Assembly (NCBI GenBank): GCA_035644935.1
Contig: DASQNO010000041.1
Coordinates: forward strand, 1 to 29,283
Direction of reading: 5' to 3'
DNA from: CADCVW01 sp035644935
Lineage (GTDB): Bacteria; Pseudomonadota; Alphaproteobacteria; Sphingomonadales; Sphingomonadaceae
Length of the DNA stretch: 29,283 nucleotides
The notes beneath the pieces are model-generated. The model saw nothing but the letters and a program-made list of their open reading frames with translations, did not search any database and was not told the DNA's origin. Position numbers and translations under genes: made by a program. Positions 1-7,842 of this stretch are shown here, in pieces (the first letter of the stretch is position 1; every line of letters begins with the position of its first letter).

Positions 1-43
1 CCAGTCCCTGTGGACGGCGGGGGGCACGCTCTTCGGCAGCCAT
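1..43 (-). CDS. parB: ParB, chromosome partitioning protein (N-terminus only)
   Basis: Partial gene: only the first 14 codons lie in the window, the rest is beyond position 1. The ATG is at 43-41 and the encoded start reads MAAEERAPRRPQGL, which fits the basic, RPxGLG-type N-terminus of chromosomal ParB proteins. A GGAA stretch lies about five bases before the ATG. It begins 11 bp after the parA stop, as expected for a parAB operon. ParB is a CTPase that loads at parS and spreads along DNA; two parS sites lie within 3.3 kb. The identification rests mainly on position after parA and on the short N-terminus. Confidence 0.85.
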   Translation of the reverse strand, partial: MAAEERAPRRPQGL

Positions 44-54
44 GTCGATTTCCT

Positions 55-837
55 TCACGCGGCCACTGCCGCCGGTTTGGGCAAACGGCCGATCAGCTCG
101 CGGGCGAGCCCCATATAGGCCTCCGAGCCCGAGCAGCGATGATCGTATATGAGGGCCGGAAGACCATGGCTTGGCGCCTCCGATAACTTGACGTTGCGCG
201 GGATGACCGTCGCGAAGACGACGTTGCCCAAGCACGCCCGCACGTCCGCAGCGACTTGCGCCGAAAGATTATTCCGCTTGTCGAACATGGTCAGCGCGAC
301 GCCCAAGATGCTCAGGTGCCGGTTGAACCGCGCGCGCACGCGCTCGACGGTCTGGAGGAGCTGGCTGAGCCCCTCCAATGCGAAGAACTCGCATTGCAGC
401 GGTACCAATATGTGCTGCGCCGCGACCAGCGCGTTAACCGTCAACAATCCCAGCGAGGGCGGACAGTCGATCAGCGCCACGTCCCAGCGCTCCGTCCCCA
501 CCTCCAGCGCGTCGAGAAGGCGGAACGTCCGCCGCTCCACGTCGATCAGGTCGATCTCCGCTCCTGACAGGTCCACCGTAGCGGGCACGACATCCAGACG
601 CGGAATGCGGGTTTTTACCGCCGCCTGTTCCAGCGTCGTCTCACCCGTGAGCAGTTCATAGCTCGAATGATCGCGCATCGCATGGCCGACCCCCAGTCCG
701 GTCGAGGCGTTGCCTTGGGGATCCAGGTCGACCAGCAAAGTCCGCCAACCGCTCGCGGCGAGCGCCGTCGCGAGGTTGATGGCCGTGGTGGTCTTCCCCA
801 CCCCGCCCTTCTGATTGGCGACAGCGATCCGGATCAA
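55..837 (-). CDS. parA: ParA, chromosome partitioning ATPase
   Basis: Walker-type ATPase of the ParA/Soj family, 260 aa, a usual chromosomal length. It shows the deviant Walker A KGGVGKTTT at residues 10-18, the switch I segment LVDLDPQGNAST near 35-46 and the Walker B-like ALIDCPPS near 122. It lacks the long N-terminal DNA-binding extension of plasmid ParA types, which supports a chromosomal ParA. ParA forms ATP dimers on the nucleoid and moves ParB-parS complexes towards the pole. Its start overlaps the rsmG stop by 4 bp, so translation is probably coupled, and parB follows after 11 bp. Confidence 0.97.
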   Translation of the reverse strand: MIRIAVANQKGGVGKTTTAINLATALAASGWRTLLVDLDPQGNASTGLGVGHAMRDHSSYELLTGETTLEQAAVKTRIPRLDVVPATVDLSGAEIDLIDVERRTFRLLDALEVGTERWDVALIDCPPSLGLLTVNALVAAQHILVPLQCEFFALEGLSQLLQTVERVRARFNRHLSILGVALTMFDKRNNLSAQVAADVRACLGNVVFATVIPRNVKLSEAPSHGLPALIYDHRCSGSEAYMGLARELIGRLPKPAAVAA

Positions 838-1466
838 GAGCTTATCCTTCGCTGCAGGTTGGTGACCGTCACAATCGCCGCGCCCGGATCGGTAATGCTT
901 GGCGTGAGCACAAAGTCACCATCCCACACCTGCCGGGCGTCGGCAACTTCCGCTGCGGCGGTCCGCCCTTTGTGCAGGATCCACGATGTTGTAACACCCG
1001 CGATGTGCACCGTAGCTTCGAGCGTCTTCCATAACGGTGCGAACGCACGCGCCGTGATCACGTCGAAAGCACTCTGACGCACCCGTTCGACGTAAGACTG
1101 GTAGACCGTTACGCGGTCACCTAGCTCTAGATTCCCAACTACGCTGCGCAGGAACTCGGCACGCAGGCGGCGCGGTTCTATAAGCGTATGGTTGCCTGTG
1201 GTTAGGAGGGCGACGACGACTCCCGGCAGTCCCGCGCCCGAGCCGACATCCGCCCAGGTCTGGGCGTTACTGGGAGACAGCGCAACGAGTTGCGCCGAGT
1301 CCAGCATGTGACGCTGCCAGAACTGATCCAATGTGCTCGCGGCCACGAGGTTCTGCGCCATCGCCTCGCCCTCGACCAAGGCTGCATAGGCTTCCAGCTT
1401 GTGCTGAGTTTCACGTGAAACCAGGAACCTTTCGAAGAACGCTGCCCGGCCGTTCGGATCGCTCAA
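834..1466 (-). CDS. rsmG: RsmG, 16S rRNA (guanine527-N7)-methyltransferase
   Basis: Rossmann-fold SAM methyltransferase of 210 aa (the family is about 200-215). The SAM-binding motif ADVGSGAGLPG is at residues 72-82, and the family start block VSRETxxKLEAY is at 16-27. RsmG methylates G527 of 16S rRNA in the 530 loop; loss gives low-level streptomycin resistance in other bacteria. It overlaps mnmG by 4 bp upstream and parA by 4 bp downstream, within the classic mnmG-rsmG-parA-parB operon. Codons 16-20 (Val-Ser-Arg-Glu-Thr) contain a perfect parS palindrome, so the protein sequence here is partly constrained by DNA function. Confidence 0.96.
   Translation of the reverse strand: MSDPNGRAAFFERFLVSRETQHKLEAYAALVEGEAMAQNLVAASTLDQFWQRHMLDSAQLVALSPSNAQTWADVGSGAGLPGVVVALLTTGNHTLIEPRRLRAEFLRSVVGNLELGDRVTVYQSYVERVRQSAFDVITARAFAPLWKTLEATVHIAGVTTSWILHKGRTAAAEVADARQVWDGDFVLTPSITDPGAAIVTVTNLQRRISS
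1408..1421. promoter_or_regulatory. parS: parS site inside rsmG
   Basis: The 14-bp palindrome GTTTCACGTGAAAC is a perfect match to the core of the broadly conserved chromosomal parS. It is the loading site for ParB and lies about 1.4 kb from the parB start and 7.5 kb from the proposed origin. The outer bases of the 16-bp consensus (T and A) are not kept. Confidence 0.93.
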
Positions 1467-3289
1467 GCGGCTCGCCTCCGCGCGGTTACCAGGATCGCGC
1501 TCAACGCTGCCGGCGTGATCCCGCGGATGCGGGTCGCCTGCTCCAGGGTCTCGGGTCGCGTCGCGGAAAGCTTCTCGATCATTTCGTTCGATAACCCACC
1601 GACGCGGCTGTAGTCGAGGTCGGGCGAAAGCAGGACCTGCCGGTCCGCCATAACGCGGCGCACTTCGTCGTCCTGCCGCTCCAGGTACGGCGCGTAGATT
1701 GCGTCCTCCAGCAGTTCGTCCATTTCCGGCCCGACGAGAGTTTCCGGAATGTTTCGCAGCACCGCCGGGGCAATTGCCGGGAAACGCATCCAGTCCGCGC
1801 GCGAGCGAATCTCTCCATCCGCCGCGGTGCCGTCGCTCAACAGGGCGCCGCGCCGATCCCTTTCGCCAAGATGCGCCGCTGCCGCCGACATCCGTTCATT
1901 CCGTCGGGTCCTGTGCGCGATGCGCTCGGCGCTCAGGCACCCCGCCGCGTCTCCGAGCTTTGCAAGCCTCGTCTCCGCATTGTCCGCTCGCAGCCGCAGG
2001 CGGTACTCCGCGCGCGCGGTCAGCATGCGGTACGGGTCGGACACACCTTGCAGGGTCAGGTCGTCGATCATCACACCCAAGTAGCTGCTCTCCCGCTCGA
2101 AGATGATCGGCTCGCGTCCAAGCGCGTGCGCGGCGGCGTTCAGCCCCGCCGCCAGACCCTGCGCTGCCGCTTCCTCGTAGCCAGTCGTGCCGTTAATCTG
2201 CCCGGCCATGAACAACCCCGGCAATGCACGCAGCGCCAGCCGCCGGTCGAGCGCGCCAGGGTCGACGTGGTCGTACTCGACAGCATAGCCGGGCATGACG
2301 ATGCGCGCCCGCTCCAGGCCCGCGATAGACCGCACCATCTCCTCTTGGCTCGCCGTGGGCAGCGAGGTCGACAGCCCGTTCGGATAGACGGTCGTGGTTC
2401 GCAGTCCCTCGGGCTCCAGGAAAATCTGATGGCCGTCGCGGTCGCCGAAGCGCTCAACCTTGTCCTCGATGGACGGGCAGTAGCGCGGACCGGCTCCGAT
2501 GATGTCCCCCGACTTGAGCGGGGAAAGAGCCGATGCCCGCCTGATGACGTCGTGTGTTCTCGCCGACGTCCGCGTCACGGCGCAGCTGACTTGCGGGACA
2601 CGACCATTACTCATCGGCGACATCGTCCATCGATCCTCATCGGTGGGCTGCAATGCGAGACGATCCCAGGCGATCATTCGCCCGTCCAAACGCGGCGGGG
2701 TTCCTGTCTTCAGCCGCGCCATAGGCAGCGCAAGGTCGAGGATCTGCTCCGCCAGTCGGCGCGACGCCGCGGCGCCGTCGCGTCCGCCGACCGTGCGCTC
2801 TTCCCCCCGAAACATCCGCCCGTTCAGGAACGTACCGGTCGACAGCACGACGGCGCCTGCGATCAATTCGTCGCCGCCCACCAGGCGCACGCCGGTGGCC
2901 TGTCCACTCGTGATCGACAGCGCGGCGACTTCGCCCTCGATCACGCAAACACCTTGCGCTTTAACCATCGTCTGCACAGCCGCTGCATAAAGCTCCCGAT
3001 CGGCCTGAACGCGCGGCCCGTGTACCGCTTTGCCTTTGCTGCGGTTGAGCATGCGGTAGTGGATCGCCGCGCGGTCCGCGGCGCGCCCCATCAGCCCGTC
3101 GAGCGCATCGACCTCGCGAACGAGATGCCCCTTGCCGACGCCGCCGATGGCGGGATTGCACGACATCTGCCCGAGGTCGCTGCCCGCGAACGTGATAAGT
3201 GCACAGCGCGTACCCATGCGCGAGGCGGCTGCCGCGGCTTCGCACCCGGCATGTCCGCCGCCTACAACGATAACATCGAACGTCTTCAT
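1463..3289 (-). CDS. mnmG: MnmG (GidA), tRNA U34 carboxymethylaminomethyl-modification FAD enzyme
   Basis: FAD-dependent enzyme of 608 aa (E. coli 629). The dinucleotide-binding motif VVGGGHAGCEAAAAASRMG starts at residue 8. Other family blocks visible are the DLGQMSCNPAIGGVGKGHLVREVDALDG region (split over residues 39-66), the CPSIEDK block near 277 and INGTTGYEEAAAQG near 375. With MnmE it installs the cmnm5/nm5 group on wobble U34 of certain tRNAs. The ATG at 3289-3287 has a GGA ribosome-binding core six bases upstream that is part of a parS site. It overlaps rsmG by 4 bp and is downstream of its partner mnmE. Confidence 0.97.
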   Translation of the reverse strand: MKTFDVIVVGGGHAGCEAAAAASRMGTRCALITFAGSDLGQMSCNPAIGGVGKGHLVREVDALDGLMGRAADRAAIHYRMLNRSKGKAVHGPRVQADRELYAAAVQTMVKAQGVCVIEGEVAALSITSGQATGVRLVGGDELIAGAVVLSTGTFLNGRMFRGEERTVGGRDGAAASRRLAEQILDLALPMARLKTGTPPRLDGRMIAWDRLALQPTDEDRWTMSPMSNGRVPQVSCAVTRTSARTHDVIRRASALSPLKSGDIIGAGPRYCPSIEDKVERFGDRDGHQIFLEPEGLRTTTVYPNGLSTSLPTASQEEMVRSIAGLERARIVMPGYAVEYDHVDPGALDRRLALRALPGLFMAGQINGTTGYEEAAAQGLAAGLNAAAHALGREPIIFERESSYLGVMIDDLTLQGVSDPYRMLTARAEYRLRLRADNAETRLAKLGDAAGCLSAERIAHRTRRNERMSAAAAHLGERDRRGALLSDGTAADGEIRSRADWMRFPAIAPAVLRNIPETLVGPEMDELLEDAIYAPYLERQDDEVRRVMADRQVLLSPDLDYSRVGGLSNEMIEKLSATRPETLEQATRIRGITPAALSAILVTARRRAA

Positions 3290-3293
3290 CTTC

Positions 3294-3307
3294 GTTCCAC
3301 GTGAAAC
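3294..3307. promoter_or_regulatory. parS: parS site between mnmE and mnmG
   Basis: Plus-strand GTTCCACGTGAAAC, matching the parS core with a single C for T change on one arm (position 3297). It abuts the mnmE stop codon (3308-3310) and ends 4 bp before the mnmG ATG, so it fills nearly all of the 18-bp gap. On the coding strand the changed base turns GAAAC into GGAAC, which creates the GGA core of the mnmG ribosome binding site. Confidence 0.88.
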
Positions 3308-4588
3308 TTACTTGCCGAGGCAGAAGCGCCCGAACAGCGCATCGAGCATCTGCTCGACCCCCGCGCGCCCGGTCAGCGCATCGCACAGCCGCAACGCCGC
3401 GCGCAACTCGTCAGCGACAATCAACGGATCGCGTGCGTCGCCTGCCGCTTCGATCTGCAGAACCAGGGTGGCGATCAGATCACGCTGCCGCCGGTTCAGC
3501 GCCACCTCGCCCGGAGCCGGCAGCACCGCCTCCGCCTCCTTGACGATTAAATTGAGAAGCCGGTCAAGGTTCTCACCCGTCCGTGCCGAAACGCTGAGCC
3601 GCCCGTCCGCCGTCGCACCCAGGTCCGAGAAACTCCGCACGGCTAACGCGGCTTCGCCCGTCGGCGGCGGGCCGTCGCCCATCCACAGCACGAGGTCCGC
3701 TCCCTCCATGGCATCATGCGCCTTACGCACGCCGAACATCTCGATTGCGTCCTCGGCTTCCCGCAGCCCGGCCGTGTCGATCAGGATCAGCGGAACCCCA
3801 CGCACGGACAGCGGCACTTCGATGACGTCGCGTGTCGTGCCCGGCACCGGAGTGGCGATCGATGCCTCGCGACCGCTGAGCGCGTTCAACAGGCTCGACT
3901 TGCCGCTATTGGGCGGTCCCGCCAGCACCACGCGCACCCCGTCACGAAGCCGCTCCACCGGTGGCTGCGCCAGCAGGCGCCGCATCTCCGCAACGAGCGC
4001 GGCGAGTTCGTCGACGCTTCCCTCCGTGTCCGCCGGCGACACATCGTCTTCGTCGGCATAGTCGATCTGCGCTTCCGCCCGCGCGCTCAGCGCCAGCAGC
4101 CGCGCCTGCCATTCGGCCACGCGTCGCGACAACGCCCCGCCCGCCGCCAGCATAGCCGCGCGCCGCTGGCCCTGCGTCTCCGCCGCCAGCAGATCCGCCA
4201 GCCCTTCCGCTTCGTTGAGATCGATGCGGCCGTTCTCGAACGCGCGCCGCGTGAACTCGCCCGGCTCCGCCGCGCGCAACCCCGGCACTCCCGCCAGAGC
4301 CTGCAGCACGCCGTCCACCACCGCCCGTCCGCCGTGCAGATGCAGTTCGACCAAGTCCTCGCCCGTGGCGGTCCCAGGCCCCGGCAGCCACAGCACCAAC
4401 GCCCTGTCCAGCACCTCGCCGCTCCCAGGATCGCGCAGCTCCGCGGCGGTGGCACGCCGTTCCGGCGGTCGGCTTCCTATCAGCGCGTCGCCCGCCGCGC
4501 CCGCTCCCGGGCCGCTGATCCGCACCACCGCGATCCCCGCCGGCGGCCTCCCGGAAGATAGCGCGAAAATCGTGCGCGGGCGCGTCAC
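3308..4588 (-). CDS. mnmE: MnmE (TrmE/ThdF), tRNA-modification GTPase
   Basis: GTPase partner of MnmG, 426 aa from a GTG start at 4588. I chose this start because family proteins begin (T)IFALSSG, here residues 7-13; the frame stays open upstream for 75 codons, but those overlap the DUF6489 gene and look unlike MnmE. The GTG overlaps the preceding TGA (GTGA). The N-terminal folate-binding domain is followed by a helical domain with the inserted G domain: G1 GPPNSGKS (224-231), G2 GTTRD (250-254), G3 DTAG (271-274). The C-terminus is FCLGK, keeping the catalytic Cys (423). The G4 motif NKxD is degenerate, reading SFSD near 319-322. Confidence 0.95.
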   Translation of the reverse strand: MTRPRTIFALSSGRPPAGIAVVRISGPGAGAAGDALIGSRPPERRATAAELRDPGSGEVLDRALVLWLPGPGTATGEDLVELHLHGGRAVVDGVLQALAGVPGLRAAEPGEFTRRAFENGRIDLNEAEGLADLLAAETQGQRRAAMLAAGGALSRRVAEWQARLLALSARAEAQIDYADEDDVSPADTEGSVDELAALVAEMRRLLAQPPVERLRDGVRVVLAGPPNSGKSSLLNALSGREASIATPVPGTTRDVIEVPLSVRGVPLILIDTAGLREAEDAIEMFGVRKAHDAMEGADLVLWMGDGPPPTGEAALAVRSFSDLGATADGRLSVSARTGENLDRLLNLIVKEAEAVLPAPGEVALNRRQRDLIATLVLQIEAAGDARDPLIVADELRAALRLCDALTGRAGVEQMLDALFGRFCLGK

Positions 4589-4836
4589 CGCGGGCGCGAC
4601 GCGCCCGTCATCGCCTCGATGCCTTGACCGAACATCGTTTTCATCATCTGCGTGCCCGCCTCGCTCATCGGACCCCAGCCTTGCATCATCTGCGTCACCG
4701 CGTCGGGGGTTAGGCCTTCGCTGACGGCTCGGGTCATGCGCTCGATATAGGCGTCGTGCACCGGCGTCAGATCGGGCAGGCCCATGATCCGCCGCGCCTC
4801 TTCGGGCGTGCAATCGATGTCGAAGCTGATCTTCAT
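4585..4836 (-). CDS. DUF6489 family small protein, unknown function
   Basis: Small protein of 83 aa starting MKISFDIDCTPEEARRIMGLPD, which resembles the alphaproteobacterial DUF6489 family; no function is established. It has no signal peptide or membrane segment. The C-terminal half is rich in Met and Gln and probably helical. A GAGGAG ribosome-binding motif is about eight bases before the ATG at 4836-4834. It lies 21 bp after rho and overlaps the mnmE start by 4 bp, so it is probably translated with mnmE. The family assignment is from memory of the N-terminal CTPEEAR block. Confidence 0.85.
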   Translation of the reverse strand: MKISFDIDCTPEEARRIMGLPDLTPVHDAYIERMTRAVSEGLTPDAVTQMMQGWGPMSEAGTQMMKTMFGQGIEAMTGASRPR

Positions 4837-4857
4837 CCGCTTAGCTCCTCAGGAGGC

Positions 4858-6114
4858 TTACTGGTTCATCGACGCGAAGAAGTCCTCGTTGGACTTGGCA
4901 TCCTTCATCTTGTCGAGCAGGAACTGCATGGCGTCAATCGTGCCCATCTGCATAAGTATGCGGCGCAGCACCCACATTTTGCTGAGCTTGGCCGGGTCAA
5001 CGAGCAGCTCCTCCTTGCGCGTTCCCGACTTGCCGACATCCAGCGCCGGGAAGATGCGCTTGTCGGACACCTTGCGGTCGAGCACGATCTCGGAATTGCC
5101 CGTGCCCTTGAACTCTTCGAAGATGACCTCGTCCATCTTCGAACCCGTATCGATCAGCGCGGTGGCGATGATCGACAGCGAACCGCCTTCCTCGATGTTG
5201 CGCGCCGCGCCGAAGAAGCGCTTGGGCCGCTGCAGCGCGTTGGCGTCGACGCCGCCGGTGAGGACCTTGCCCGACGAGGGAACGACCGTGTTGTACGCGC
5301 GGCCCAGGCGCGTGATCGAGTCGAGCAGGATCACGACGTCCTTCTTATGCTCGACCAGGCGCTTGGCCTTTTCGATCACCATCTCGGCGACCTGCACGTG
5401 GCGCTGCGCGGGTTCGTCGAACGTCGAGGACACGACCTCGCCCTTAACCGACCGCTGCATATCGGTGACTTCCTCCGGCCGCTCGTCAACGAGCAGGACA
5501 ATCAGGAACACTTCCGGGTGGTTATCCGTGATCGCCTTGGCGATGTTCTGCAGCAGCACCGTCTTGCCGGTGCGCGGCGGCGCAACGATCAGCGCACGCT
5601 GTCCCTTGCCTTGAGGCGACACGATGTCGATCACCCGCGCCGACTTGTCCTTTTGCGTCGGATCGAGCGTATCGAGCGTCAGCTTCTGCGTCGGGTAGAG
5701 CGGCGTCAGATTATCGAAATTGACGCGGCTGCGGACCACCGAAGGATCGTCGTAGTTGATCTGCGTGATGGAGGTCAGCGCGAAATAGCGCTCGCCGTCC
5801 TTGGGTCCGCGGATTTCGCCTTCGATCGTGTCGCCGGTGCGCAGTCCGAATTTGCGCACCAGATTGGGCGCGACATAGATGTCGTCCGGCCCGGCGAGAT
5901 AGTTCGCCTCATGGCTGCGCAGGAAGCCGAAACTGTCGGGCATGACCTCGATCGTGCCCATGCCCATGATCTGCGACCCGTTCTCCGCCTCGACCTTCAG
6001 AATCGAGAAGAGCAGGTCCTGCTTGCGCAGCGTCGACGCCGCTTCGATGCCGAGCGCTTCGGCGGCCGAGACGAGGTCGGCGGGGGTTTGTTTCTTGAGA
6101 TCGCGGAGATGCAT
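4858..6114 (-). CDS. rho: Transcription termination factor Rho
   Basis: Hexameric RNA helicase of 418 aa, the typical length. The N-terminal helical Rho_N domain begins MHLRDLKKQTPADL. The OSB/cold-shock-like RNA-binding fold follows, with SFGFLRS at residues 61-67 and DIYVAPNLVRKFGLRTGD at 78-95. The ATPase core has Walker A APPRTGKT (178-185), Walker B VILLDSITRLGRAYN and the arginine-containing C-terminal region. Rho terminates untranslated transcripts. The gene has a 139-bp leader upstream before chaA, long enough for its own promoter and autoregulation, although I see no clear signal there. DUF6489, mnmE and the partition genes follow in the same direction. Confidence 0.98.
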   Translation of the reverse strand: MHLRDLKKQTPADLVSAAEALGIEAASTLRKQDLLFSILKVEAENGSQIMGMGTIEVMPDSFGFLRSHEANYLAGPDDIYVAPNLVRKFGLRTGDTIEGEIRGPKDGERYFALTSITQINYDDPSVVRSRVNFDNLTPLYPTQKLTLDTLDPTQKDKSARVIDIVSPQGKGQRALIVAPPRTGKTVLLQNIAKAITDNHPEVFLIVLLVDERPEEVTDMQRSVKGEVVSSTFDEPAQRHVQVAEMVIEKAKRLVEHKKDVVILLDSITRLGRAYNTVVPSSGKVLTGGVDANALQRPKRFFGAARNIEEGGSLSIIATALIDTGSKMDEVIFEEFKGTGNSEIVLDRKVSDKRIFPALDVGKSGTRKEELLVDPAKLSKMWVLRRILMQMGTIDAMQFLLDKMKDAKSNEDFFASMNQ

Positions 6115-6253
6115 AAGGAGTCTTCTTCAGGAGAGGTCGGCGCCGCGAATCGGATGATGGAGCGGGGCAGGAGCACGCAAAGGACTTGGCGCTACGACTT
6201 CTGGAAAGTTACGGAAGGGCAGCAGGGGTGTCAAGGCGGGACGGAGCGACCCG

Positions 6254-7327
6254 CTAGGGAACCACCGTCGTGAACAGGTAGACCCCGAAGATCACGAGGT
6301 GGACGACGCCTTGCAGGATGGTGGTTTTTCCCGTGCCGAGCGACAGGGAGGTCACGAGCAAAGTGAGAAACAGAAGAACGATGCTCTTGGCGTCGAGGCC
6401 GAGCGCGATCGGCAGCTGCGCGACGAGCGACAGCGCGGCAACGGCCGGAATGGTCAAGCCGATCGTCGCCAGCGCCGAGCCCAGGCCCAGGTTGAGACTG
6501 GTCTGCAGCCGGTTCGCCAGCGCCGCCCGGACGGCGGCCACGCTTTCGGGAAGCAGGACCAGGGCGGCGATGATGACGCCGACGATGCTCCTGGGCGCGC
6601 CCCAGGCCGCGACCGCGGCTTCGATCGGCGGAGCCAGCGCTTTTGCCAGAAGAACAACGGCACCAAGGCAGGCGATCAGCAACACCAGCGAAGACAGCGT
6701 GCGCGCGTTCGACGGCGGATCGGCGTGAACGTCGACGTTCGAAGCCAGGTTCTTGGCAGGGAGGAAGTAGTCGCGGTGCCGAACGGTCTGAACCGAAACA
6801 AAGGTGGCGTAGAGCAGGAACGACACGATCGCGACGAAGGCAAGCTGGGCGGCCGAGTAGACCGGTCCGGGTTCGCTCACCGTGAAATTGGGCAAAACGA
6901 GCGTCAGAACCGTCAGCGCACACAAAGTGGCGAGCGACGCGCTGACCCCGGTCTGCTGAAATATCTGCTCACGGTGCCGCAAGGCACCGACCAAGATGCA
7001 CACCCCAACCAGGCCGTTCAGGATGATCATCACCGCTGCGAACACCGTGTCGCGTGCAAGCGTGGCCGCGTTCTCGCCCGCCGCAGCCATCAACGTGACG
7101 ATCAAGCCAAGCTCGATCACGGTCACGGCAACGGCAAGGACAAAGGTGCCGAACGGCTCACCGACGCGGTGTGCGATGAGTTCCGCATGGTGAACCGCCG
7201 CCAGCACGGTGACGATCAGTGCAAGGGCCAGGACGAATGGCGCCACGGCAGTCCCCAGACCCGCGATTATTGCTGTCCATCCGGCGACCGGAGCTAACCA
7301 CGTCCAACGGCTCAGGGTCTCTCGCAT
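6254..7327 (-). CDS. chaA: ChaA-type Na+(K+)/Ca2+:H+ antiporter
   Basis: Integral membrane protein of 357 aa, close to E. coli ChaA (366), with about ten to eleven hydrophobic segments in two homologous halves. The first ion-binding repeat VTVIELGLIVTLM is at residues 69-81, with the conserved Glu. The second half carries the GAPRSIVGVIIAALVLLPES block (near 242-261), again with a conserved Glu. The family exports Na+, K+ or Ca2+ in exchange for protons at alkaline pH. The gene sits between hemJ and rho, with gaps on both sides (61 and 139 bp), so it may have its own promoter. Its presence here breaks the usual hemE-hemJ-rho order. Confidence 0.9.
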   Translation of the reverse strand: MRETLSRWTWLAPVAGWTAIIAGLGTAVAPFVLALALIVTVLAAVHHAELIAHRVGEPFGTFVLAVAVTVIELGLIVTLMAAAGENAATLARDTVFAAVMIILNGLVGVCILVGALRHREQIFQQTGVSASLATLCALTVLTLVLPNFTVSEPGPVYSAAQLAFVAIVSFLLYATFVSVQTVRHRDYFLPAKNLASNVDVHADPPSNARTLSSLVLLIACLGAVVLLAKALAPPIEAAVAAWGAPRSIVGVIIAALVLLPESVAAVRAALANRLQTSLNLGLGSALATIGLTIPAVAALSLVAQLPIALGLDAKSIVLLFLTLLVTSLSLGTGKTTILQGVVHLVIFGVYLFTTVVP

Positions 7328-7356
7328 AGCCGTTCATAACGCGCGGGAGCCCCGTC

Positions 7357-7369
7357 GCAACGACGTTGC
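7357..7369. promoter_or_regulatory. Short palindrome upstream of chaA
   Basis: GCAACG-A-CGTTGC, a perfect 6-bp inverted repeat about a single base, 30 bp before the chaA ATG in the 61-bp gap after hemJ. It could be an operator. It matches no named site that I recognise and may be chance. Confidence 0.3.
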
Positions 7370-7388
7370 AGGCGGCCGCCTTCGGGCG

Positions 7389-7838
7389 TCAGAACGGCTT
7401 GACGATCACCAGGATGACGATCGCCGCCGTCGCGATCGCAGGCACTTCGTTGAGCATGCGCAAGGTGCGACCGCTCAGCGTCCGCTGCCCGCGCGCCAGC
7501 TTCTTGGAATAGCCAACCATGTAACCGTGATAGGCCGACAGCCCGAGCACGAAGAGCAGCTTGGCGTGCAGCCACCCCTGATCCCACGCGCCCGAAATCG
7601 TCGCCAGCGCGAGCCCAAGCAGCCAGACGAGCACGATGCCTGGCGTCAGGATGATGTTGCGCAGCTTGGCCTCGCGCGTGACCCAAAGCTTGTCCTCCGC
7701 GCTACCGGCTTCCGCTTCCTGGTGATAGACGAGGTAGCGCGGCAGCATGAACAGGCCCGCGACCCAGAAGATCACGAAGATCGTATGCGCGGCCTTGATC
7801 CACAGGTAGCTCATCTGCAGCGCGTCCCCCAGCGTCAT
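7389..7838 (-). CDS. hemJ: HemJ-type protoporphyrinogen IX oxidase (UPF0093 family)
   Basis: Small membrane protein of 149 aa with four hydrophobic segments. It has the family features: an N-terminal YLWIKAAHTIFVIFWVAGLFMLPRYLVYH block with two His (the first near residue 16), LRNIILTPGIVLVWLLGL in the middle, and a C-terminal LNEVPAIATAAIVILVIVKPF. HemJ oxidises protoporphyrinogen IX to protoporphyrin IX late in haem synthesis. I chose the ATG at 7838, four bases after the hemE stop. The ATG at 7814 (MSYLW) is an alternative with a better GGGGGA ribosome-binding stretch; the longer frame from 7949 overlaps hemE. Placement after hemE supports the haem role. Confidence 0.92.
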   Translation of the reverse strand: MTLGDALQMSYLWIKAAHTIFVIFWVAGLFMLPRYLVYHQEAEAGSAEDKLWVTREAKLRNIILTPGIVLVWLLGLALATISGAWDQGWLHAKLLFVLGLSAYHGYMVGYSKKLARGQRTLSGRTLRMLNEVPAIATAAIVILVIVKPF

Positions 7839-7842
7839 CGCG

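Noticed and set aside
1871..3304. A 477-codon open frame on the plus strand
   Set aside because: It is fully antisense to mnmG, whose motifs are unambiguous.
4589..4813. 75-codon N-terminal extension of MnmE
   Set aside because: It overlaps the DUF6489 gene in another frame, and MnmE proteins start close to the IFALSSG block.
4756..6273. A 505-codon open frame on the plus strand
   Set aside because: It is antisense to rho. The Arg/Asp/His-rich product is a codon-bias shadow.
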